28,898 nucleotides of DNA from the NCBI GenBank assembly GCA_013003465.1, contig JABDIZ010000038.1, forward strand, positions 1-28,898. The letters run 5' to 3'. Below are positions 16,253-23,757 of the stretch, piece after piece (positions within the stretch are counted from its first letter, which is position 1; the number at the start of each line of letters is the position of its first letter). Made by a program: the position numbers and the translations under genes. The stretch is from Rhodothermaceae bacterium. Lineage in GTDB: Bacteria; Bacteroidota; Rhodothermia; Rhodothermales; Rubricoccaceae. The notes beneath the pieces were generated by a model. The model made no database searches, had not been told where the DNA came from, and saw only the letters and a list, made by a program, of their open reading frames with translations.

Positions 16253-16783
16253 ATGAACGACGCTACACGTACCCGACTTGAAGTCGACGCGGCGCTTCGG
16301 GCGGGCGATGAGGGCGCACTACGCCGAGCCTTGGGCGAGCCACCTGAATTCCCCAACGTCCTGCTCCCCGAGTGGTATCCGTCTTCGGTTTTGCAAGGGG
16401 CCATCGGAATCAGCCCCTTGCCATTCATCCGCACCCTCCTGGAACTCGGAGCGGACCCGAACGACGAGGCACACGACGGCTTCCCGGCGCTGGTGAGTGC
16501 CATGAACCACGCGGAGGGCGAGGAGCGCCGTGAACTCGTGGCTCTCCTCCTCGACCATGGGGCCGATGTCCAGCGGTACGGCCTGAACGACTACACGCCC
16601 CTGCACATGGCGGTGGGGACCGGCGATGCCACGCTCATGACGATGCTGCTCGAACGCGGCGCAGATCCGCACGCGCGCACCCGCATCGACGATTGCGCGA
16701 CGCCGCTGCAGGAAGCGGCCATTCTGGGCGTATCCAACGCGGCGACCGAAGCCCTGGAACGATGGATCGAGGCGCAGCCATGA
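16253..16783 (+). CDS. Ankyrin-repeat protein
   Basis: A 176-residue protein with about three to four ankyrin repeats: FIRTLLELGADPN (58-70), LVALLLDHGADVQ (95-107), YTPLHMAV (114-121) and LMTMLLERGADPHAR (128-142), with a final TPLQEAAILG (150-159). No signal peptide, so probably a cytoplasmic protein-binding scaffold. It starts 21 bases after yidC, and its stop overlaps the mnmE start as ATGA (16780-16783), so its translation may be coupled to mnmE. Many bacteria have jag (khpB) at this place; no KH or R3H features are seen here. The partner is unknown. Confidence 0.85.
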   Translation: MNDATRTRLEVDAALRAGDEGALRRALGEPPEFPNVLLPEWYPSSVLQGAIGISPLPFIRTLLELGADPNDEAHDGFPALVSAMNHAEGEERRELVALLLDHGADVQRYGLNDYTPLHMAVGTGDATLMTMLLERGADPHARTRIDDCATPLQEAAILGVSNAATEALERWIEAQP

Positions 16784-18153
16784 CCGAAACCATCGCTGCC
16801 CTAGCCACGGCGCGCGGGCAGGCCGCCCTCGCCATCGTGCGCCTCTCTGGCCCTGAGGCCGTGCAGATCGTCGCGTCTCGGTTCTCTCAGGGCGAGGCGC
16901 TCCTGGCCGCCGAGAGCCACACGGCGCATGTCGGGTTCCTGCTGGATGGCGAAGGGGAGCGACTCGATCAGGTGGTGGTGACGCTCTTCCGCGCGCCACG
17001 CACGGCAACCGGCGAGGATGTGGTGGAAGTGACCTGCCACGGCGGCGACCTCGCGCCGCAACTCGTCCTCCGCAGTCTCCTCGATGCAGGCGCGTGCCTC
17101 GCCGAGCCAGGCGAGTTCACGCAGCGCGCCTTCCTCAACGGCAAGCTGGACCTGACGCAGGCCGAGGCCGTTGCCGACCTGATCCATGCCCAGTCGGGGC
17201 TGGCGCACCGGGCCGCGTTGCACCAACTGGAAGGCCGCGTGGCCGGGTCCGTGGCACACATCCGCGAGGCGCTCGTGCAAACGACGGCGCTGATCGAACT
17301 GGAACTGGATTTCTCGGAAGAGGACGTAGAGTTCGCCGACCGCTCGGCACTCGGTGGTCTACTCGCGGAGGCCGACGACCTGCTCACCGAACTCCTTGAC
17401 TCGTACCGCCTTGGCGCACTCGTCCGCGATGGCGTGCGCGTGGTCATTGGCGGACGGCCCAACGCGGGCAAGAGCACGCTCCTCAACGCGCTCGTCGAAC
17501 GGGACCGCGCCATCGTCAGCGCCACGCCCGGCACTACGCGCGACGAGATCGAGGCCGAGGCCACAATGGAGGGGCTGCGCTACCGCTTCGTGGACACTGC
17601 GGGCCTCCGCGACACCGCCGACGCCATTGAAGCGGAGGGCGTCCGCCGCACCCGCCGCGCCATCGACCGCGCCGACGCGCTGCTCTACGTGGTGGACGCG
17701 ACGACCGGGCTGGACGAGGAAGAACAGGCGTTCCTCGACCGCCTCGCCGCTGACCGACCCGAACTGCCCGTCCTGCTCGTCGCCAACAAAACCGACCTGC
17801 TGCCCAACGGCACGGCTCGGCCCGCGGCAGCCTTCGCCCTCTCCGCTAAGACCGCGCTCGCTGATCCATCCCACCTTGACGCGCTCCGGCACACGCTCCG
17901 GGAGGCCGTCGCCTCCGACTTGACGCATGCGGAAGGGTCTATGGTCGTCGTCAACGAGCGGCACCGGCGACACCTCGACGCGGCGCGCGAGGCAGTCCAC
18001 CGGGCACAGGCAGCCCTTCGAAGCAGAAGTGGAGGCGACACGCTCGCGCTCGACCTCCGCGCCGCGCTCCACGAACTCGGAGCCATCACCGGCGCCATCA
18101 CCAACGAGGACGTACTGGGCGCCATCTTCTCGCAGTTCTGCATCGGGAAATAG
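16780..18153 (+). CDS. mnmE: tRNA modification GTPase MnmE
   Basis: A 457-residue protein that acts with MnmG to install carboxymethylaminomethyl groups on U34 of tRNAs reading NNA/NNG codons. The N-terminal folate-binding domain starts TETIAALATARGQAALAIVR. The G domain has G1 GGRPNAGKST (224-233), G2 GTTRD (251-255), G3 DTAG (272-275) and G4 NKTD (336-339). The helical domain ends in the family's CIGK (454-457), with the catalytic Cys454. The ATG at 16780 overlaps the ankyrin gene's stop. In many genomes mnmG follows directly; here it is about 5.7 kb away. Confidence 0.97.
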   Translation: MTETIAALATARGQAALAIVRLSGPEAVQIVASRFSQGEALLAAESHTAHVGFLLDGEGERLDQVVVTLFRAPRTATGEDVVEVTCHGGDLAPQLVLRSLLDAGACLAEPGEFTQRAFLNGKLDLTQAEAVADLIHAQSGLAHRAALHQLEGRVAGSVAHIREALVQTTALIELELDFSEEDVEFADRSALGGLLAEADDLLTELLDSYRLGALVRDGVRVVIGGRPNAGKSTLLNALVERDRAIVSATPGTTRDEIEAEATMEGLRYRFVDTAGLRDTADAIEAEGVRRTRRAIDRADALLYVVDATTGLDEEEQAFLDRLAADRPELPVLLVANKTDLLPNGTARPAAAFALSAKTALADPSHLDALRHTLREAVASDLTHAEGSMVVVNERHRRHLDAAREAVHRAQAALRSRSGGDTLALDLRAALHELGAITGAITNEDVLGAIFSQFCIGK

Positions 18154-18177
18154 CCTGGAGCGTCTGCGCTTGAAACC

Positions 18178-18201
18178 TCCCACACAGGGCAGCGTGTGGG
18201 A
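18178..18201 (+). terminator. Hairpin between mnmE and the ABC transporter gene
   Basis: TCCCACAC (18178-18185) and GTGTGGGA (18194-18201) form a perfect 8-bp stem with an 8-base loop. There is no T-run. It ends only 3 bases before the ATG at 18205, so it could end mnmE transcription or hamper initiation of the ABC gene. Confidence 0.45.
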
Positions 18202-18204
18202 CCG

Positions 18205-20112
18205 ATGGCGTTGTTTTCGAGCGGTTCGGCAAACGGGCAGCCCAGCCCCGGTGGGCGCCGGAGGCGAGAAGCGCAGGCCGACGTGAGCCTCCGCGAGCGG
18301 TTCGGTGCACTCCGCAACCTCCCGCCGCTCTTCCGCCTCGTCTGGCACACGGGGCCGTGGATGACGGCCGCGAACATCGTTCTCCGCCTCGTCCGTGCCG
18401 TCCTGCCTGTGGCGATGCTCTACGTGGGCAAGCTCATCATCGACGAGGTGGTGCGTGTGGCCAGTGCCGGGATGGGCGTCGAGGGAGTCGGCGCGTGGGT
18501 GGCCGACGGCGCCCTCCGGTCCCTGGCGCTGCTCCTCGTCGCCGAATTCGGCCTCGCCCTCCTCTCCGACGTGCTCGGCCGCGCCGTCGCCCTCCTCGAC
18601 TCGCTCCTCGGCGACCTGTTCACGAACGAGACGAGCGTCCGCCTCATGGCGCACGCCGCTACGCTCGACCTCGCCCACTTCGAGGACGCCGACTTCTACG
18701 ACAAGCTCGAACGGGCGCGCCGCCAGACGACGGGCCGCATGGTGCTCATGAGCCAGGTGCTCGGGCAGGCGCAGAATGTGATCACCATCATCAGCTTCGG
18801 CATCGGGCTCGTGGTCTACGCGCCATGGCTGATCGCGCTGCTGGTCCTCGCCCTCGTCCCGGCCTTTCTCGGCGAGGCGCACTTCAACGCGCAGAGCTAC
18901 TCGCTCACCTACGCGTGGACGCCCGAGCGGCGCGAGTTGGACTACCTCCGCTTCGTCGGCGCGAGCGACGAGACAGCCAAAGAAGTCAAGATCTTCGGCC
19001 TCAACGCGTTCCTGACGGAGCGTTACCGCGTCCTGGCCGACGCGTTCTACCGCGCGAATCGGGCGCTGGCGATGCGCCGAGCGGCGTGGGGCGGCGTCCT
19101 TGCGGCCGTTGGCTCGGCGGGCTACTACGCGGCGTATGCCGTCATCGTCTATCGCACCGCACGCGGCGACTTCTCCATCGGCGACCTGACGTTTCTGGCC
19201 GGCTCCTTCAACCGCTTGCGGAGCCTCCTTGAAGGGTTGCTCACCTCGTTCTCCGGCGTGGCCGGGCAAGCGCTCTACCTCGACGACCTGTTCTCATTCT
19301 TCGAGATCGAGCCCCGCGTCGCCTCGCCTGAGCACCCGCGGCCCTTCCCCAACCCGATCCGCGAGGGGTTCCGGTTCGAGGGCGTCGGCTTCCGCTACCC
19401 CGGCGCCGAGCGCTGGATCCTCCGCGACCTCTCGTTCGACCTGCACGCCGGCGAGGCGCTTGCGCTCGTCGGCGAGAACGGCGCGGGCAAGACGACGCTC
19501 GTCAAGCTCCTCGCCCGCCTCTACGACCCCGACGAAGGCCGCATTCTCCTCGACGGGCACGACTTAAAGGAGTACGACCTCGCCGACGTGCGCGCCAACA
19601 TCGGCGTGATCTTCCAGGACTTCGTCCGCTACCACCTCACAGCGGCCGACAACATCGCCGTGGGGCGGATCGAGGAGCGCGACGACCGACCGCGCATCGA
19701 GGACGCGGCGGAGCGAAGCCTCGCAGACTCCGTGATCGATAAGCTCCCGGAGGGCTACGAGCAGGTCGTCGGGCGGCGGTTCAAGACCGGGGTCGATCTC
19801 TCCGGTGGCGAGTGGCAGAAGGTGGCCCTCGGCCGCGCCTACATGCGCGACGCGCAACTCCTCATCCTCGACGAGCCCACGGCCGCGCTCGACGCCCGCG
19901 CCGAGTACGAGGTCTTCCAGCGCTTCAAGGACCTCACCGAGGGCAAATCGGCCGTGCTGATCTCGCATCGCTTCTCGACCGTGCGCATGGCCGACCGCAT
20001 CCTCGTCCTCGTGGACGGGCAGATGGAGGAGATCGGCACACACGAAGAGTTGCTGGCGACGCGTGGGCGCTACGCCGAACTCTTTGAACTCCAGGCGGCG
20101 GGCTATCGCTAG
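18205..20112 (+). CDS. ABC exporter, fused permease and ATPase
   Basis: A 635-residue half-transporter with an N-terminal membrane domain (about 50-350) and a C-terminal ATPase domain. Walker A is GENGAGKTT (423-431), the Q-loop VIFQDFVRYHLTA follows, the signature is LSGGE (532-536), Walker B LLILDEP (552-558) and the H-loop His588. It should work as a homodimer exporting a lipid, peptide or drug-like substrate from the inner membrane. FEDADFYDKLERAR after the first helices is typical of MsbA/LagD-like exporters of unknown substrate. ATG 18205 is preferred to a GTG nine bases upstream. It is the first gene of the block separating mnmE from mnmG. Its stop lies at the edge of a direct repeat. 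Confidence 0.92.
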   Translation: MALFSSGSANGQPSPGGRRRREAQADVSLRERFGALRNLPPLFRLVWHTGPWMTAANIVLRLVRAVLPVAMLYVGKLIIDEVVRVASAGMGVEGVGAWVADGALRSLALLLVAEFGLALLSDVLGRAVALLDSLLGDLFTNETSVRLMAHAATLDLAHFEDADFYDKLERARRQTTGRMVLMSQVLGQAQNVITIISFGIGLVVYAPWLIALLVLALVPAFLGEAHFNAQSYSLTYAWTPERRELDYLRFVGASDETAKEVKIFGLNAFLTERYRVLADAFYRANRALAMRRAAWGGVLAAVGSAGYYAAYAVIVYRTARGDFSIGDLTFLAGSFNRLRSLLEGLLTSFSGVAGQALYLDDLFSFFEIEPRVASPEHPRPFPNPIREGFRFEGVGFRYPGAERWILRDLSFDLHAGEALALVGENGAGKTTLVKLLARLYDPDEGRILLDGHDLKEYDLADVRANIGVIFQDFVRYHLTAADNIAVGRIEERDDRPRIEDAAERSLADSVIDKLPEGYEQVVGRRFKTGVDLSGGEWQKVALGRAYMRDAQLLILDEPTAALDARAEYEVFQRFKDLTEGKSAVLISHRFSTVRMADRILVLVDGQMEEIGTHEELLATRGRYAELFELQAAGYR

Positions 20113-20151
20113 CCACCCCTGATTGTGCACCGACCCCGCGCCTTCAGTAGG
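20108..20151 (+). repeat. Left copy of a 44-nt imperfect direct repeat
   Basis: From GCTAG at the ABC gene's stop to CAGTAGG, this segment matches 22408-22451 without gaps at 36 of 44 positions, including the shared blocks ACCGACCCC and CGCCTTCAGT. The offset is exactly 2,300 bases. Homology stops abruptly on the left (none of the preceding seven bases match). The pair brackets the rhodopsin-like fragment, crtY and blh. Confidence 0.75.
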
Positions 20152-20187
20152 TACTCAGGATCACTGGCGGGTAGGGCATGTGGTGAT

Positions 20188-20234
20188 GTTTTCAGTTAAT
20201 CCTGAAAACTGGTAGGCTCGAAACGCTCCGAGCC
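20188..20234 (+). promoter_or_regulatory. Two tandem hairpins upstream of the retinal genes
   Basis: GTTTTCAG-N6-CTGAAAAC (20188-20209, perfect 8-bp arms) is followed five bases later by GGCTCG-N8-CGAGCC (20215-20234, perfect 6-bp arms). They lie in an AT-richer patch of the 170-base gap after the ABC gene. They could terminate that gene, act as a leader or attenuator for the retinal cassette, or form an operator; no T-run distinguishes these. Confidence 0.5.
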
Positions 20235-20282
20235 ACCTGCAACGCTGCCTCTGAACGTCTCACGCACCCTATCCCTCCTCCC

Positions 20283-20537
20283 GTGGTCGAGCTCCCCACC
20301 TTGTCTGCCGGGCAATACAGCCTGGTCTTCAACATGCTCTCCTTCACGATCGCGGCGACGGGCGCCGCGTTCGGGGCGCTCGCTTCTGTCTTCGAGGGCG
20401 GCCCTGAGCCCCTCGTCGGCATAGCCGAGTCGTGGTGGTGGTTCGCCCTTGCCGGCGGAGGCATCGGGCACGGGCTCGCCCGTGCGGAGGCCCGCGACCG
20501 CCACGTGGTCCGCGCCGGTAGCCCCTCGCGGCCATGA
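20283..20537 (+). pseudogene. Truncated xanthorhodopsin-like ORF (helix A fragment)
   Basis: An 84-codon frame starting at GTG 20283. Residues 3-30 closely match, as I remember it, the N-terminus of Salinibacter xanthorhodopsin: ELPTL, then GQYSLVFNM, then SFT and an Ala-rich helix A, about 20 of 28 positions. After residue 30 similarity is lost. There is no helix C carboxylate motif and no Schiff-base Lys helix in any frame before crtY. The remainder (about 31-84) contains one more hydrophobic stretch (ESWWWFALAGGGIG, 49-62) and a basic tail. The stop overlaps the crtY start as ATGA. It may be the remnant of a deleted rhodopsin gene or a rhodopsin-derived two-helix protein. The context (crtY and blh) supports the rhodopsin origin. 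It cannot work as a light-driven pump. Confidence 0.65.
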
Positions 20538-21271
20538 CGTACCTCCAGTTCCACGCGGCGTTCACGCTTCCCGCCCTCGCAGCCCTATGGATCTTCCGGC
20601 CCCGCCGGGTACCTGCGTGGTGGCCGCTGGTGGCGCTCGTCGTCATCGCGTTCGTCTACACCACGCCCTGGGACAACTACCTTGTAGCCCAACGGGTATG
20701 GACGTACCCGGCCGACCGCGTGCTCGCCACGGTTGGCCATGTGCCGGTAGAGGAGTATGCGTTCTTCGTGATCCAGACGGTGATGACGGGGCTGCTGTTC
20801 ATCTTTGTCCGCGCTCGCTATTTCCTGGCGGTGCCTGCTCCAGCGTCCCGGCACGTGCGCCTACCCGGGACGGTGCTCTTCGGCGCGCTCGCGCTGACCG
20901 GATGGCTCCTCACGGCGCTCGGCGGGCGAGGGCTCTATCTCGGTCTGGTGCTGGGATGGGCCTGCCCCGTGCTTGCAGGGATGTGGGCGTTCGGTGGTGA
21001 TATGCTGTGGGCGCGCCGCCGGCTGATCGCATGGGCCGTCGCGGTACCGACACTCTACCTCTGCATCGCGGACCGCATCGCGATCGCGCTGGACATCTGG
21101 CACATCAGCGAAGCCACCAGTACGGGCGTCATGATCTTGGGGCTCCCCATCGAGGAGGCGCTGTTCTTTTTCGTGACGAACTTGATGATCGTCCAGGGCT
21201 TCGCGCTCTCGGAACCCTCGCCCGCCTCGCCGATTCCCGCACTGCGACGCTTAGCACTAGCGAAGGCATGA
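20534..21271 (+). CDS. crtY: Lycopene beta-cyclase, fused CrtYc-CrtYd type
   Basis: A 245-residue membrane protein with six to seven hydrophobic segments. It has two internally similar halves, each with the P-x-E-E motif of CrtYcd/CarRP cyclases: VPVEEYAFF (70-78) and LPIEEALFFF (204-213). TTPWDNYLV (43-51) is also conserved. It closes both ends of lycopene to give beta-carotene, the substrate for the next gene. The ATG overlaps the preceding small frame (ATGA), and its stop overlaps the blh start (ATGA, 21268-21271), so all three are probably translated from one message. It is unrelated to flavin-dependent CrtY/CrtL cyclases despite the shared symbol. Confidence 0.9.
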   Translation: MTYLQFHAAFTLPALAALWIFRPRRVPAWWPLVALVVIAFVYTTPWDNYLVAQRVWTYPADRVLATVGHVPVEEYAFFVIQTVMTGLLFIFVRARYFLAVPAPASRHVRLPGTVLFGALALTGWLLTALGGRGLYLGLVLGWACPVLAGMWAFGGDMLWARRRLIAWAVAVPTLYLCIADRIAIALDIWHISEATSTGVMILGLPIEEALFFFVTNLMIVQGFALSEPSPASPIPALRRLALAKA

Positions 21272-22278
21272 CGGGGCGCGGGCGTGCGTCGGGGCGGCCG
21301 TCCATCGCGTGGCCGCGCCTCGGGCTCGCCATAGCCTGGGGCGGAGTAGCCCTGTCCCTGCTCGCGGCCCCGTGGATTCAGCGTGCGCCCTCGGTCGTTT
21401 GGCTGGGACCCTGGCTCGCGAGCATAGTGGTGTTGGGGCTGCCGCATGGCGCCGTAGACCCGTGGGTCCCCTTCCGGATGCGCGGTCAGTCCCTGACGGC
21501 TGGCCGCCTGACGGTTTTCTGCACGCTCTACCTCGCCGTGGCGAGTCTGGTGATGGGGTTGTGGTGGCTAGCACCCGTCGCGGCCGCCATTGGCTTTATT
21601 CTGCTTACGTGGGCGCACTGGGGGCAGGGCGACGTATTCGTCCTGCGGGCACTGGGATGGGACGGGCACCTCGGCTCGCGAGTGCACCTCGCCCTCGCCG
21701 GAGTGGTCCGTGGGGCACTGCCGATGCTCGTCCCGCTGGCGGCGCAGCCGGAGGCCTATGCCGAGGTGTTGCGAGGGCTGGTGGCGCTGTTCGAACCCGA
21801 TCAGGCGCAGGTCGTCGCAGCAGCCGCGTCGGGGGCTGCTGGCCGCGTGACGGTGGGGCTCGCGCTTCTGATTGGGGGCTATGCCGTGTGGAGCGCCCGC
21901 TCGGCGCAGCAACGGGGAGCCTGGCGCACGTTCGGGCTAGACCTCGGCGAGACTGCGGCGCTGCTCGTGTTTTTCGCCGTGCTACCGCCCTTGTGGAGCG
22001 TCGGAATCTACTTCTGCCTGTGGCATGCCCTGCGGCACCTTGCGCGGCTGGAGCCGGCCGTGGCGGCTGGCCGACCGCTCCGGCTGGGCGCGATGGCAGT
22101 CCCGGCCACGGTCGGTGCCCTTGCGCTGTTCGTCCTGCTGGGGTGGATGCTCGTCCGCGAGCCGGGGACAAGCGCATGGCTGGCCGTCTACCTCGTCGGC
22201 ATCGCCGCGCTGACGGTGCCGCACGTGCTGGTGGTGACGTGGATGGACGTGCGGCAGGGCGTGTGGAGGCCAGGCTGA
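21268..22278 (+). CDS. blh: Beta-carotene 15,15'-dioxygenase, Brp/Blh family
   Basis: A 336-residue polytopic membrane enzyme that splits beta-carotene into two retinals. The conserved metal-binding His residues of the Brp/Blh family appear at GLPHGAVDPW (His60), WAHWGQGD (His117) and FCLWHALRH (His253, His257), with a further VPHVLVVTWMD (His319). The start ATG 21268 overlaps crtY; the frame is open further upstream only as a shadow of crtY. blh is normally found with a microbial rhodopsin, but here only a helix A fragment lies upstream, so the user of the retinal is not in this window. All active-site His residues are present, so the enzyme looks functional. Confidence 0.9.
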   Translation: MTGRGRASGRPSIAWPRLGLAIAWGGVALSLLAAPWIQRAPSVVWLGPWLASIVVLGLPHGAVDPWVPFRMRGQSLTAGRLTVFCTLYLAVASLVMGLWWLAPVAAAIGFILLTWAHWGQGDVFVLRALGWDGHLGSRVHLALAGVVRGALPMLVPLAAQPEAYAEVLRGLVALFEPDQAQVVAAAASGAAGRVTVGLALLIGGYAVWSARSAQQRGAWRTFGLDLGETAALLVFFAVLPPLWSVGIYFCLWHALRHLARLEPAVAAGRPLRLGAMAVPATVGALALFVLLGWMLVREPGTSAWLAVYLVGIAALTVPHVLVVTWMDVRQGVWRPG

Positions 22279-22343
22279 CAGACCTATCCATTAGACCGCG
22301 GACTCTCAGCGCGCGTAGGCAGCGAGGGCTCGGCATCAAAAGG

Positions 22344-22418
22344 TCGGCAGTGAAGGACTCGACCTCCCGCCCCCCTCGGTGTACACGAGATACTCTGAAC
22401 CAACTGAGCTAACCGCCC
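22344..22418 (-). pseudogene. Decayed tRNA-Val copy
   Basis: A 75-base segment aligned without gaps to tRNA-Val(UAC) at 13312-13386, same strand, 63 of 75 identical. The 5' half, including acceptor GGGCGGT and D-arm, is intact. Damage lies elsewhere: U33 is G, the T-loop TTCGAGT has become GTCGAGT with a mispaired T-stem, and the last acceptor pair is broken (final C to G). The universally conserved U33 is lost, so it should not be a working tRNA. Its 5' end is shared with the right copy of the 44-nt direct repeat. Confidence 0.85.
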
Positions 22419-22451
22419 GTGATTTCGTACCGACCCCACGCCTTCAGTCGG
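22408..22451 (+). repeat. Right copy of the 44-nt imperfect direct repeat
   Basis: Matches 20108-20151 at 36 of 44 positions. It covers the first 11 bases of the decayed tRNA-Val (read on the minus strand), the adjoining spacer and the last codons of the protease gene. An intergenic repeat ending in a tRNA relic resembles an old attachment site or a duplication endpoint; no integrase is nearby. Confidence 0.7.
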
Positions 22452-23517
22452 CGCGTGTGGCGCGGACAACCGCAACGGTCTGCTCGCCACGCACGCGCAC
22501 GAGATAGACACCCGGGGACCGAGCAACCCCGTCAAGGGCGAACCGGTGCGTTGCTGGGCCGACCAATAGCCCATTGTGGAGCACCGCGAGGCGCCGCCCG
22601 AGCACATCGAAGACCGCCACATTAACACGCTGCACCGTGGGCACCGTCACGACGAGATCGGTGTGGGAATAGAACGGGTTCGGCGCCGCCGTGGCGCGGA
22701 GGCCGGAGGGGCTGTACTCGGGCGACTCCGAAGCGACGGCGGTCCCCCACACACGACCCTCTTGCTCCATCCCGAGCAGCGCCTCAAACGGCGCCCAGTT
22801 CGTGATCAAAAGATTGACTCCTACGGAGAACCACGGTTCGTCATCCGGTCCGTCGCAGCCGAACACCGGGCCGCCACGCCCCACGTCGCCGATCACGTAG
22901 CCCTCGGCATCGATCAGAGGCGAGCCCGACATGCCCGTCTCGACGGCGCCCTGCCCGGCATAGAGCAGCCCAAACTGCATACCCGGTAGCGTATCTGGAT
23001 ACGCTACGGACCAGTCTTCAGGTAGACCAAGTTGCAGATCTTGCCCCTGGGGATGGCCGAGGAACACCCCGCTGGGCGTCTCGCTCAGCCGATGACCGAG
23101 CAGGTATGGCCTGATGGAACCCAACCGTCTGGGCTGGAGCAATGCGTAGAGCACCCGGTCACCTTCCTCAGAGATCGCCCGGACCACCGCTCCGCTCAGC
23201 ACTGTGGTATCCGGGAGCGCAGCCACCTCCGAGAGCACCCCGCACGTGCTCTGCCGCTGGCCGAAGATGAGCGGCGTCCATGTCGTATCGCCCACCGAAG
23301 AGGCGCTCGGCTGCCCATGTCGCTTCGTAACGAAGTACGCCGCCCCTGGGTCCTCGCCCGCTACCAAGTATCCCGTCGCGTTGCCGTATCGGAAGACCGC
23401 GCTCAGGATCTCCTCGGGGACGGCGTCCGGCCGACACGCGGGAGCCACGTGGCAGGGCAAGGCCTGCCCGAGCCCCGGCAACGGGACAAGGAGGAGCAGA
23501 ACAAGCAGCAAGCGCAT
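22444..23517 (-). CDS. Secreted trypsin-like serine protease with T9SS-type C-terminal domain
   Basis: A 357-residue protein with a Sec signal peptide (hydrophobic 3-16). The central part looks like a chymotrypsin-fold protease: TGYLV followed by YFVTKRH with candidate His67, and GMSGSPLIDAEGYVIG with candidate Ser197. The usual Asp in D-x-A-L-L seems replaced (VLYALLQP, 122-129), so activity is uncertain. From about 272 the sequence (AAPNPF, VAVFDVLGRRLAVL, LDGVARSPGVYLVRV) has the form of a type IX secretion sorting domain of Bacteroidota, which would direct it to the cell surface. It is divergent from mnmG across a gap of about 290 bases. The stop codon lies in the right direct repeat. Confidence 0.8.
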   Translation of the reverse strand: MRLLLVLLLLVPLPGLGQALPCHVAPACRPDAVPEEILSAVFRYGNATGYLVAGEDPGAAYFVTKRHGQPSASSVGDTTWTPLIFGQRQSTCGVLSEVAALPDTTVLSGAVVRAISEEGDRVLYALLQPRRLGSIRPYLLGHRLSETPSGVFLGHPQGQDLQLGLPEDWSVAYPDTLPGMQFGLLYAGQGAVETGMSGSPLIDAEGYVIGDVGRGGPVFGCDGPDDEPWFSVGVNLLITNWAPFEALLGMEQEGRVWGTAVASESPEYSPSGLRATAAPNPFYSHTDLVVTVPTVQRVNVAVFDVLGRRLAVLHNGLLVGPATHRFALDGVARSPGVYLVRVRGEQTVAVVRATRAD

Positions 23518-23757
23518 CGGGGAACAGACGGCGGCAGTAGGTAGGTGCGATTACCCGGTCGAGCCCTGTGGCCCTCGCCGCAGGCGGGGGACGAGGGACA
23601 AGGTCGCCACGAATGGCCCCGTGCGCACCACGAAGAATGGCCTTCGCGTCTCTGATGCCGCATGGATGGACACGAAGCGTATCGCACCCACGGTCGACCT
23701 CCCCCGTGAGGCACGCATCCTTACAGAGAATCCCCATCGCGCCCGGGCCCGATGCGC

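Noticed and set aside
17359..19269. 636-codon open frame on the minus strand across mnmE and the ABC gene
   Set aside because: It runs antisense through two well-recognised genes and their intergenic gap; composition only, no motifs.
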